NCBI GenBank assembly: GCA_905193085.1
Contig: CAJJNI010000050.1
Span: 1 to 13,724, forward strand
Length of the DNA: 13,724 nt
Direction: 5' to 3'
Source: an uncultured Lachnospiraceae bacterium
Lineage (GTDB): Bacteria > Bacillota > Clostridia > Lachnospirales > Lachnospiraceae
Every line of letters starts with the position of its first letter. Position 1 is the stretch's first letter. Below are positions 1 through 5,255 of this stretch, in pieces. A program made the translations under genes and the position numbers. The notes under the pieces were generated by a model. It was not told where the DNA came from. It did not search any database and was given only the letters and a program-made list of their open reading frames with translations.

Positions 1-2314
1 ATTTAGTATTGTTCATTTCTCTCTTAATAGCACCCATAGCTGCGAAACATGGTGCGCAAAGAAGGTTGAAAATCATAAAGCTCATACCAACTGCTGCAAC
101 TGCTCCGTTACTTGATACAAATGCGTTAAACATATTCTGGTAAACAGTTCCGTCTCCACCACCGTAGAGAATACCCATTGTACCAACGATATTTTCTTTT
201 GCAACAAGACCTGTAATTGATGCAACTGTTGCCTGCCAGTTACCCCAGCCCTGTGGAGCAAATATCCAGGCAATTGCTTTACCTACTTTTGCAAGGATAC
301 TGTATTCCATCTGCTCTTCTGTAAGCATTCCGAAACTTCCGTCTGCCCAGCCAAAGTATGATAAGAACCATATTACAATAGTTGAAAGCGTGATAATTGT
401 ACCGGCCTTTTTAATAAATGACCAGCCTCTTTCCCACATGCTTCTAAGCAAAGCTCCTATTGTAGGCATATGATATGCAGGAAGCTCCATTACGAATGGT
501 GCAGGGTCTCCTGCGAACATCTTTGTCTTCTTTAAAATAATACCTGAACAGATAATTGCTGCAATTCCGATGAAATATGAACTTGTTGCAACCCATGCTG
601 AACCACCGAATAAAGCACCTGCAATCATTGCTACGAATGGTGTTTTAGCTCCGCAAGGAATAAATGTTGTTGTCATAATTGTCATCTTTCTGTCTTTGTC
701 ACTCTCAATTGTACGTGAAGCCATGATACCAGGAACACCACAACCTGTACCTACAAGCATAGGAATAAAAGATTTTCCTGAAAGACCGAATTTACGGAAA
801 ATTCTATCCATGATAAATGCTATACGAGCCATGTAACCGCATGATTCAAGGAATGCAAGTAAGAGGAATAAAACAAGCATCTGTGGAACGAAACCGAGTA
901 CAGCACCAACACCGGCTACAATACCGTCGATGATAAGTCCTTCTAACCAGTCTGCACAACCGATTGCCTGAAGTCCTGAATCAATCAAATCAGGAATTGA
1001 TGGAACAAATACACCATAATCTGCAGGGTCTGGAGCTTCACATGAATATGTGTCAATTACAACATCTGCCGCTTCTTTTAAATCATCATAAGAAGCTGTT
1101 GTCTCTTCTGTAGCAAGTGTTTCTTCATCTTCTACAAGATATGTTGCTTCTTTGTAATTCTTAGACATGCTTACTAAATTCTCAATAGCTGTCTTAGCTG
1201 CTGCTGCATCATAATCATCAGCTTCTGAATCAATTGCTGTGGCAATATCATCTACATCTTCGCCTTCTTCGCCAAGATAATCAACATAACCATTGATTAC
1301 TGCGAAAGCATCATCATATTCGCCTGATACTTCTTCGTATTTTGCTGAGCCAATTCCAAATAAATGGAAACCATCACCAAACAGGTTATCATTTGTCCAG
1401 TCAGTACATGCAGCACCGACAGTTGACATTGCTATATAATACACAAGCCACATAACAACCGCAAAAATCGGAAGGGCCAGAATACGGTTAGTTACGATTT
1501 TATCAATTTTATCTGAAATTGTAAGATTATCAGATTTTGCAGCTTTCTTAAGACAGCTTCCGATTATGTTTGCTATGTATACATATCTTTCATTTGTTAT
1601 GATACTTTCTACATCATCATCATATGCTTTTTCAAGTTCTGCAATTTCTTCTGATACATCAGGAACTGCTGTAAGCTGGTCTGAAATCTTTGTATCTGAT
1701 TCAAGAAGTTTAATTGCAAAGAATCTTTTCTGTGCATCTGCCACACCGGCAAGCTTACCTTCTACAGAAGTAATAACTTCTTCTATATCATCTGCAAACT
1801 TGTGAACTCTTTGAACATTCTTCTTTGATTCTGCTGCTTTAACAGCTTTCTCTGCTGCTTCTTTAATACCTGTACCTTTAAGTGCTGATATTGTAACTAC
1901 TTCACAACCTAATTTATCACCTAAAGCTTTTATGTCAATTTTGTCACCGTTTTTCTCTACAATATCCATCATATTGACAGCCATAACTACCGGAATACCA
2001 AGTTCTATGAGCTGTGTTGACAAATAGAGGTTTCTCTCAATATTTGTACCATCTACAATGTTTAAAATAGCATCAGGAGTATCACCGATAAGGTAATTTC
2101 TTGCAACTACTTCCTCTAATGTATATGGAGAAAGAGAATAAATACCTGGTAAATCCATGATTGTTACATCTTTGTGACCTTTTAATTTTCCTTCTTTTTT
2201 CTCAACTGTAACACCCGGCCAGTTACCAACGAACTGATTTGAACCTGTAAGGGCGTTAAATAACGTTGTCTTTCCGCAGTTTGGGTTACCTGCTAACGCA
2301 ATTTTTAAAGACAT
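1..2314 (-). CDS. feoB: Ferrous iron transporter FeoB, C-terminus cut off by the window edge
   Basis: Membrane Fe(II) importer with a cytosolic GTPase domain. The frame is open from ATG at 2314 to the left edge (771 codons, no stop), so only a C-terminal part is missing. The N-terminal G domain shows GNPNCGKT (residues 9-16), the GVTVEKKEG switch region (34-42), DLPG (54-57) and NMMD (114-117). The membrane part carries the FeoB hallmarks GTGCGVPG, with Cys at about 525, and IPCGAKTP, with Cys at about 554. Between the first membrane segment (about 280-305) and the VPQ-containing second lies a stretch of roughly 145 residues (about 307-452) that is much longer than in E. coli FeoB and very acidic. 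It should face outside. The start is supported by AAGGAG seven bases upstream. It is the last gene of the feoA-feoA-feoB operon, 79 bp after the second feoA, and that gap holds an operator-like or hairpin sequence. The family call is certain. Confidence 0.97.
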   Translation of the reverse strand, partial: MSLKIALAGNPNCGKTTLFNALTGSNQFVGNWPGVTVEKKEGKLKGHKDVTIMDLPGIYSLSPYTLEEVVARNYLIGDTPDAILNIVDGTNIERNLYLSTQLIELGIPVVMAVNMMDIVEKNGDKIDIKALGDKLGCEVVTISALKGTGIKEAAEKAVKAAESKKNVQRVHKFADDIEEVITSVEGKLAGVADAQKRFFAIKLLESDTKISDQLTAVPDVSEEIAELEKAYDDDVESIITNERYVYIANIIGSCLKKAAKSDNLTISDKIDKIVTNRILALPIFAVVMWLVYYIAMSTVGAACTDWTNDNLFGDGFHLFGIGSAKYEEVSGEYDDAFAVINGYVDYLGEEGEDVDDIATAIDSEADDYDAAAAKTAIENLVSMSKNYKEATYLVEDEETLATEETTASYDDLKEAADVVIDTYSCEAPDPADYGVFVPSIPDLIDSGLQAIGCADWLEGLIIDGIVAGVGAVLGFVPQMLVLFLLLAFLESCGYMARIAFIMDRIFRKFGLSGKSFIPMLVGTGCGVPGIMASRTIESDKDRKMTIMTTTFIPCGAKTPFVAMIAGALFGGSAWVATSSYFIGIAAIICSGIILKKTKMFAGDPAPFVMELPAYHMPTIGALLRSMWERGWSFIKKAGTIITLSTIVIWFLSYFGWADGSFGMLTEEQMEYSILAKVGKAIAWIFAPQGWGNWQATVASITGLVAKENIVGTMGILYGGGDGTVYQNMFNAFVSSNGAVAAVGMSFMIFNLLCAPCFAAMGAIKREMNNTK

Positions 2315-2356
2315 TTTTATGCTCCTTTCTTAAACCTGTAAATCATTTTTAACACC

Positions 2357-2372
2357 GTTAGTTTTCACTAAC
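2357..2372. promoter_or_regulatory. GTTAGT-N4-ACTAAC inverted repeat ahead of feoB
   Basis: A 6-bp inverted repeat with a four-base centre sits in the gap between the second feoA and feoB. It has the same half-sites and spacing as the palindrome at the feo promoter (2954-2969), which suggests a second operator for the same regulator. Read as minus-strand RNA, it also folds into a 6-bp stem closed by a GAAA tetraloop, so it could instead be an RNA stability or processing hairpin. Which of the two applies cannot be decided here. Confidence 0.5.
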
Positions 2373-2393
2373 AATATTGTATAAAAAAACTGA

Positions 2394-2615
2394 TTACTCG
2401 ATTAAAATCATCTCTGCATCGGCTTTTCTTAAGGATAATTCATACCCTCTGACTGTAACCTCAACCGGATCACCTAACGGTGCAACCTTTCGAACATAAA
2501 TTTCAACACCTTTTGTAATTCCCATATCCATGATTCTTCTCTTAACAGGACCTGAACCAGCCAGCTTAGCAACCTTTACGGTCTCACCAACCTTTACTTC
2601 TCTGAGTGTTCTCAT
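2394..2615 (-). CDS. feoA: FeoA-type SH3-like iron transport accessory protein (second copy)
   Basis: Small cytosolic FeoA-domain protein of 73 residues, the normal length for a stand-alone FeoA. The typical pattern is visible: a leading LREVKVGETVKVAKL strand region, a central RRIMDMGITKGVEIYV segment, and a closing beta strand (VEVTVRGYELSLRKADAEMILI). FeoA proteins are thought to bind or modulate FeoB at the membrane. It starts at ATG 2615 with AGGAG seven bases upstream. It follows the first feoA by 24 bp and precedes feoB by 79 bp on the same strand, so the three are almost certainly co-transcribed. It differs strongly in sequence from the first copy, so this is an old pair rather than a recent duplication. 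The division of labour between the two copies cannot be read from sequence. Confidence 0.93.
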   Translation of the reverse strand: MRTLREVKVGETVKVAKLAGSGPVKRRIMDMGITKGVEIYVRKVAPLGDPVEVTVRGYELSLRKADAEMILIE

Positions 2616-2639
2616 GTTGTTACTCCTTCCTTTGATGTT

Positions 2640-2849
2640 TTAGACGATTATTTTCGCCGCCATATCTTTTCCAATTGCAACTCTCGAATCTTTTACATTA
2701 ACGATAAGATTACCGCCAATTTCCGATATTACAGTTATTATACCTCCAACTACAAATCCAAGGTTTTCCAGAAACTGTCTTGTTTCAGGATTGCCACCCA
2801 CTTTTTTTATTATGTTAGTCTCGCCTGTCTTGGCAAATGTCAATGGCAT
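2640..2849 (-). CDS. feoA: FeoA-type iron transport accessory protein (first copy)
   Basis: First gene of the iron operon, 69 residues from ATG 2849. An ATG two codons upstream (2855) would give 71, but the AAAGGAG site lies only three bases from that one and nine bases from 2849, so 2849 is preferred. The FeoA fold pattern is visible: MPLTFAKTGE at the start, the ETRQFLENLGFVVGGIITVI core, and a final strand around NVKDSRVAIGKDMAAKIIV. It probably acts in the cytosol on FeoB. The 5' leader is about 100 nt and contains a CTAAC...GTTAG inverted repeat at 2922-2939. The promoter lies at 2957-2986 and is overlapped by a palindromic operator. The pairing of two different FeoA genes ahead of feoB is a recurrent arrangement in clostridia. 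Confidence 0.92.
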   Translation of the reverse strand: MPLTFAKTGETNIIKKVGGNPETRQFLENLGFVVGGIITVISEIGGNLIVNVKDSRVAIGKDMAAKIIV

Positions 2850-2921
2850 ATCCATCGTCTCCTTTCTTTTGTGCTATTTTAAAAGATATAATAAGAATCA
2901 GCCTTTTAGTTCAGCCAGTCG

Positions 2922-2939
2922 CTAACAAAAGATTGTTAG
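2922..2939. repeat. CTAACA-N6-TGTTAG inverted repeat in the feo leader
   Basis: A 6-bp inverted repeat built from the same CTAAC/GTTAG half-sites as the promoter palindrome, but facing outward and with a six-base centre. It lies in the untranslated leader about 11-28 nt after the likely transcription start. It may be an auxiliary regulator site or a leader hairpin. Confidence 0.4.
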
Positions 2940-2953
2940 TTGCTTCAAACATG

Positions 2954-2986
2954 GTTAGTATATACTAACAGTATACTGATTGTCAA
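2954..2986 (-). promoter_or_regulatory. feo operon promoter with overlapping palindromic operator
   Basis: On the minus strand a perfect -35 TTGACA (2981-2986), an 18-bp spacer and a -10 TATACT (2957-2962) precede the feoA-feoA-feoB operon. The -10 lies inside a perfect 16-bp palindrome, GTTAGTATATACTAAC (2954-2969), so a bound repressor would block RNA polymerase. The GTTAG/CTAAC half-sites recall DtxR-type iron boxes, but the half-site spacing is wider than in the classical DtxR box. The regulator is not named by the sequence: a DtxR/MntR-type repressor elsewhere in the genome or the neighbouring Rrf2 protein are both possible. Confidence 0.75.
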
Positions 2987-3019
2987 TACAGAAAATGAAA
3001 AAAATTTTCATTTTATTAA

Positions 3020-3054
3020 AAAAAGCACAAAAAAAATCATTTTTTTGTGCTTTT
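3020..3054 (-). terminator. Rho-independent terminator after the Rrf2 gene
   Basis: An AT-rich hairpin with a GCAC/GTGC core (3025-3028 with 3047-3050), extended by A/T pairs and ending in an unbroken T run on the minus strand. It lies between the Rrf2 gene and the feo promoter, so it should separate the two transcription units. A second perfect 10-bp A/T inverted repeat (2992-3014) lies between it and the feo -35 box and may act as an AT-rich upstream element or extra hairpin. Confidence 0.75.
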
Positions 3055-3112
3055 ATTGATAAAATTATGCAATAGGCAAAATTCTAATTGTAATAATATT
3101 TAATTTAATAAT

Positions 3113-3190
3113 ACCATAGATCAAAATACATTTGATACGCAGACATCACAATTCCAGACCCGAGGTCCTGATATTTTTTAATTGTATGGT
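3113..3190 (-). other. Possible structured RNA with a three-way junction after the Rrf2 gene
   Basis: This 78-nt stretch directly after the Rrf2 stop contains nested complementarity. A closing stem ATGGT/ACCAT pairs 3186-3190 with 3113-3117. One arm pairs 3180-3185 with 3148-3153 (AATTGT/ACAATT) and encloses a G+C-richer hairpin, in which 3155-3160 pairs with 3164-3170 around one bulge. A second arm pairs 3120-3125 with 3131-3136 (ATCAAA/TTTGAT). The parts fit one three-way junction. It would be transcribed as the 3' end of the Rrf2 message, ahead of the terminator. I do not recognise it as a known riboswitch. The region is AT-rich, so chance pairing is a real possibility. Confidence 0.3.
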
Positions 3191-3197
3191 CTATACC

Positions 3198-3632
3198 TTA
3201 TATGCAATAATCACTGCCATTATTCTTCTGCCATTCAACTAAATCGGCAAGTGTTATATTATCTACAACACCATTGATTGCATCATTAAGCTGCTTCCAT
3301 ACACGCATTGTCGCACAGCTGTCCATTCTGTCACATTCTGGTGCATCATCTTCCACACATGAAACAGGAGCAAGTGAGCCTTCTGTGAGTCTTAAAATCA
3401 TTCCGACAGTATAATTTTCCGGACGATTCTTTAACATATATCCACCCTGTGGACCTCTTACACTGCGGACAAATCCTGCTGAATTTAATACTGATATTAT
3501 CTGCTCTAAATATTTATCTGAAATTTCCTGACGATTTGCAATTTCTTTAATACTTACAGGCTTATTTGAAACATCTGATGCCAAATCAAGCATAAGACGA
3601 AGTGCATAACGGCCTTTTGTTGAAATCTTCAT
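3198..3632 (-). CDS. Rrf2-family transcriptional regulator with probable Fe-S ligand cysteines
   Basis: DNA-binding regulator of 144 residues, normal for the family. The N-terminus MKISTKGRYALRLMLDLA and the winged-helix region (about residues 24-70, with the RSVRGPQGGYML wing) are classic Rrf2. Three cysteines at residues 92, 100 and 106 sit where IscR-type members hold a [2Fe-2S] cluster, although the first gap is longer (C-x7-C-x5-C) than the C-x5-C-x5-C of E. coli IscR. This makes an iron, redox or nitric oxide sensor plausible. The start is ATG 3632: a GTG at 3641 is in frame but lies within the AGGAAGGTGG ribosome binding site. The gene has its own promoter at 3658-3686 and terminator at 3020-3054. 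It sits just upstream of, and in the same direction as, the feo operon, which suggests but does not prove that it controls iron uptake. IscR or a cysteine-metabolism regulator is an alternative role. Confidence 0.93.
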   Translation of the reverse strand: MKISTKGRYALRLMLDLASDVSNKPVSIKEIANRQEISDKYLEQIISVLNSAGFVRSVRGPQGGYMLKNRPENYTVGMILRLTEGSLAPVSCVEDDAPECDRMDSCATMRVWKQLNDAINGVVDNITLADLVEWQKNNGSDYCI

Positions 3633-3657
3633 ATATACCACCTTCCTATCTCATGCA

Positions 3658-3686
3658 ATTATACATCATAAAGCATAGTAATTCAA
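3658..3686 (-). promoter_or_regulatory. Promoter of the Rrf2 regulator gene
   Basis: On the minus strand, -35 TTGAAT (3681-3686), a 17-bp spacer and a perfect -10 TATAAT (3658-3663). The start codon follows about 25 bp after the -10, giving a short leader. No convincing IscR- or CymR-type operator was seen over it. Confidence 0.75.
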
Positions 3687-3766
3687 TAGGTTTTATCGTC
3701 TTATATGCATTTTGTTAATTTTATGTAATAATTCTTATGTCTGCCATGTTCAATTATTTCATATAT

Positions 3767-3835
3767 TTATTTACTTTCTTTGTAGTCAGTATATTTTCTC
3801 ATATCCTCAATAATTACTAATTTGGAGCTCCCCAT
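3767..3835 (-). CDS. Doubtful 22-codon ORF after the 311-residue protein
   Basis: ATG at 3835 opens a 22-codon frame beginning MGSSKLVIIEDM and ending in TAA at 3767-3769. It lies 10 bp after the stop of the 311-residue protein. The peptide has a normal composition with a hydrophobic-strand-like start, but no ribosome binding site precedes it. The frame is also open upstream through the end of the neighbouring gene in a shifted register. It could be a tiny translated ORF, the remnant of a longer broken gene, or chance. I do not recognise it. Confidence 0.2.
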   Translation of the reverse strand: MGSSKLVIIEDMRKYTDYKESK

Positions 3836-3845
3836 AAAATCATTT

Positions 3846-4781
3846 TTATTCGTGAATGATACTTCGACAATTTTCGTGAATGATATTGCATGCATTCTTT
3901 CTGCAATATTCTTCACATGCAAATTGAAAATCACTTAGTCCGCCACACCCTCTTACCAAATCTGCTGCACATTCTAACACCTGTTTCTTAAGATTATCCT
4001 CTTCTAAGGTTGCAAATTCTATATCTGCTATTTTTGCATGTTCATGCCAAAATTCAGCCTCTGAATTCATGGCTGCAAGTCGTAGTGAGGCATCACTATA
4101 ATCATAAAAAGTAAGTTTCTGTTTACGGATATTTTCATCTGCCACTTCGTCTTTATTACACTCCACAATATATATTTCGTTTTCCCGTAACTTATTATTT
4201 ATAATCTTTACCAGTTCTCCATTTTTAAATGGATGTGGAATATCAATATATGCATATTCAAAACTAACTTTTTCCGGTTCAATGTACGCTTCAGTTTCAG
4301 TACTATAAAAATCACGCATATCTCCACCTGCATTAAAATACAGAGCAGCTGTTTTTTTTGAGCAGCACTCATCCGGCTCTTTTTCTTCCATAATCAGCTT
4401 TGTTTTGTAAACTGAAAAACTTTCCTTAAATTTCTTACCACATGCAACAGCCACTTTACCCGATGCATAATAACCGCATTCTTCCCATTTCTGCTCATCT
4501 TTAATAAATACATCCAAAATATAAATTTCATCTTTTTCTCTTTCATAAAACTTCTGTAAACAGCACCTGTCATAAGCCAGTCGTCTAACTATCTGTTCTT
4601 TTAACTCCTCATCTTTAGTTTCTTCCAGAATAATCTCTAAATTTTTTATTTTTTTGTCATAACCCATACCCGAATGGTTATATACGAGTGTAGCTTTTTC
4701 TGAATCAGTCAGAATACGCCCCTGCTTATTCATGTATTCTACTACATCTTTTGACGGAATCAATTCTCTAATATCTAACAT
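3846..4781 (-). CDS. Unrecognised cysteine-rich 311-residue protein
   Basis: I do not recognise this protein. It is 311 residues, without signal peptide or membrane segments, so it is probably cytosolic. The first 75 residues look helical and charged (IRELIPSKDVVEYMNKQG, then a Lys/Glu-rich helix). The middle looks like a mixed alpha/beta domain with aromatic strands (YIDIPHPFKNGELVKII, KLTFYDYSD). There are 13 cysteines, two of them in CC pairs, and six fall in the last 45 residues (pattern ECAAD, GCGG, ACEEYC, ACN, ENC), which hints at metal or redox chemistry, although no known motif is met. The C-terminus contains IIHE twice, from a 13-bp exact repeat 24 bp apart. The start ATG 4781 has AGGAG eight bases upstream. 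The gene stands alone between tRNA-Leu and the Rrf2 gene. No clear promoter was found, but an 8-bp inverted repeat lies at 4823-4847. The intact frame and good ribosome binding site make it a real gene. Confidence 0.85.
   Translation of the reverse strand: MLDIRELIPSKDVVEYMNKQGRILTDSEKATLVYNHSGMGYDKKIKNLEIILEETKDEELKEQIVRRLAYDRCCLQKFYEREKDEIYILDVFIKDEQKWEECGYYASGKVAVACGKKFKESFSVYKTKLIMEEKEPDECCSKKTAALYFNAGGDMRDFYSTETEAYIEPEKVSFEYAYIDIPHPFKNGELVKIINNKLRENEIYIVECNKDEVADENIRKQKLTFYDYSDASLRLAAMNSEAEFWHEHAKIADIEFATLEEDNLKKQVLECAADLVRGCGGLSDFQFACEEYCRKNACNIIHENCRSIIHE
3849..3885. repeat. 13-bp direct repeat at the end of the 311-residue gene
   Basis: TTCGTGAATGATA occurs at 3849-3861 and exactly again at 3873-3885, a 24-bp period. 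Because 24 is a multiple of three, the coding frame is kept and the protein ends with two IIHE copies eight residues apart. It looks like a small in-frame tandem duplication at the C-terminus. Confidence 0.8.
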
Positions 4782-4822
4782 GGCATTCTCTCCTCTAAAC
4801 CATTTTTATATATAACACATTG

Positions 4823-4847
4823 ATGTAAATATACTAATCATTTACAT
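4823..4847. promoter_or_regulatory. ATGTAAAT-N9-ATTTACAT inverted repeat upstream of the 311-residue gene
   Basis: A perfect 8-bp inverted repeat with a nine-base centre lies 42-66 bp before the start codon of the 311-residue gene, in the only stretch where its promoter could be. This makes it a candidate operator. No convincing -35/-10 pair was found around it, and the AT-rich sequence weakens the case. Confidence 0.35.
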
Positions 4848-4900
4848 AGACATATACTGTCATGATTATAAAACAAACTTCTTTTAACACAAAAAAGGTA

Positions 4901-4933
4901 AAAAAACAGGAAGCTCAATTTTATTGAACTTCC
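4901..4933 (-). terminator. Terminator of the tRNA-Leu gene
   Basis: A hairpin of GGAAG with CTTCC (4909-4913 with 4929-4933), one mismatch, then five more pairs around a TTT loop, followed on the minus strand by TGTTTTTTACC. It lies about 55 bp after the tRNA 3' end and should end that transcript before the 311-residue gene. Confidence 0.8.
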
Positions 4934-4986
4934 CTTAGTTAAAAATATTCTCAAGCCGCTTTGCAGCCATAACATTTTCAATATAC

Positions 4987-5067
4987 TGCGGGTGACAGGA
5001 GTTGAACCTGCACATCATGGATACCAGAACCTAAATCTGGCGCGTCTGCCAATTCCGCCACACCCGC
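4987..5067 (-). tRNA. tRNA-Leu, anticodon UAG
   Basis: Minus-strand tRNA of 81 nt that reads CUA and other CUN leucine codons. The acceptor stem GCGGGTG/CACCCGC is perfectly paired, with discriminator A. The D-arm contains the usual GCGGAATTGGCAGAC of leucine tRNAs. The anticodon stem CCAGA/TCTGG closes the loop TTTAGGT with anticodon TAG. The variable arm is short for a class II tRNA (ATC/GAT stem with a CAT loop). The T-arm is GCAGG-TTCAACT-CCTGT. CCA is not encoded. It has its own promoter (5081-5110) and terminator (4901-4933), so it is a single-gene unit. Confidence 0.96.
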
Positions 5068-5080
5068 AAACAACTTAGAT

Positions 5081-5110
5081 AGTTTATCACATTATTACAG
5101 TTTCTGTCAA
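5081..5110 (-). promoter_or_regulatory. Promoter of tRNA-Leu
   Basis: On the minus strand, a perfect -35 TTGACA (5105-5110), an 18-bp spacer and a -10 TAAACT (5081-5086, 4 of 6 matches). The tRNA 5' end lies 14 bp after the -10, leaving a very short leader, as expected for a tRNA gene. Confidence 0.7.
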
Positions 5111-5192
5111 GATTTAAATAAATTTTTAAGACAATTTTTAAGACAAATTATCGTAACATAATTTTTAAAACATTTTGCCTGCTATGGTTTTT

Positions 5193-5213
5193 AACATGAT
5201 CAGATGTTATAAT
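5193..5213 (+). promoter_or_regulatory. Extended -10 promoter of the ABC-class ATPase gene
   Basis: TGTTATAATATA carries a perfect TATAAT (5208-5213) preceded by the extended TGn element (5205-5207). The -35 region, 17 bp upstream (TGGTTT), is poor, as is usual for extended -10 promoters. An AACAT/ATGTT inverted repeat (5193-5197 with 5204-5208) overlaps it and could be an operator. The start codon follows 43 bp after the -10. Confidence 0.55.
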
Positions 5214-5255
5214 ATAAACAAAAACAAACATTTACCATGAAAGACGGCGTTTAAT

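Noticed and set aside
570..836. Plus-strand 88-codon ORF, and others like it at 1566-1805 and 11978-12472
   Set aside because: They lie antisense inside feoB and atpF, whose products have clear family motifs; no ribosome binding site or family likeness was seen.
3113..3190. Purine-type riboswitch suggested by the three-way junction size
   Set aside because: The conserved junction and loop sequences of purine riboswitches are absent, and the element follows a gene rather than preceding one.
3824..3831. GGAGCTCC palindrome as a terminator of the 311-residue gene
   Set aside because: It has no loop and no T run follows, so it does not form a terminator.
4987..5067. tRNA-Leu as an integration site of a mobile element
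   Set aside because: No integrase, no duplicated tRNA end and no foreign-looking genes lie next to it.
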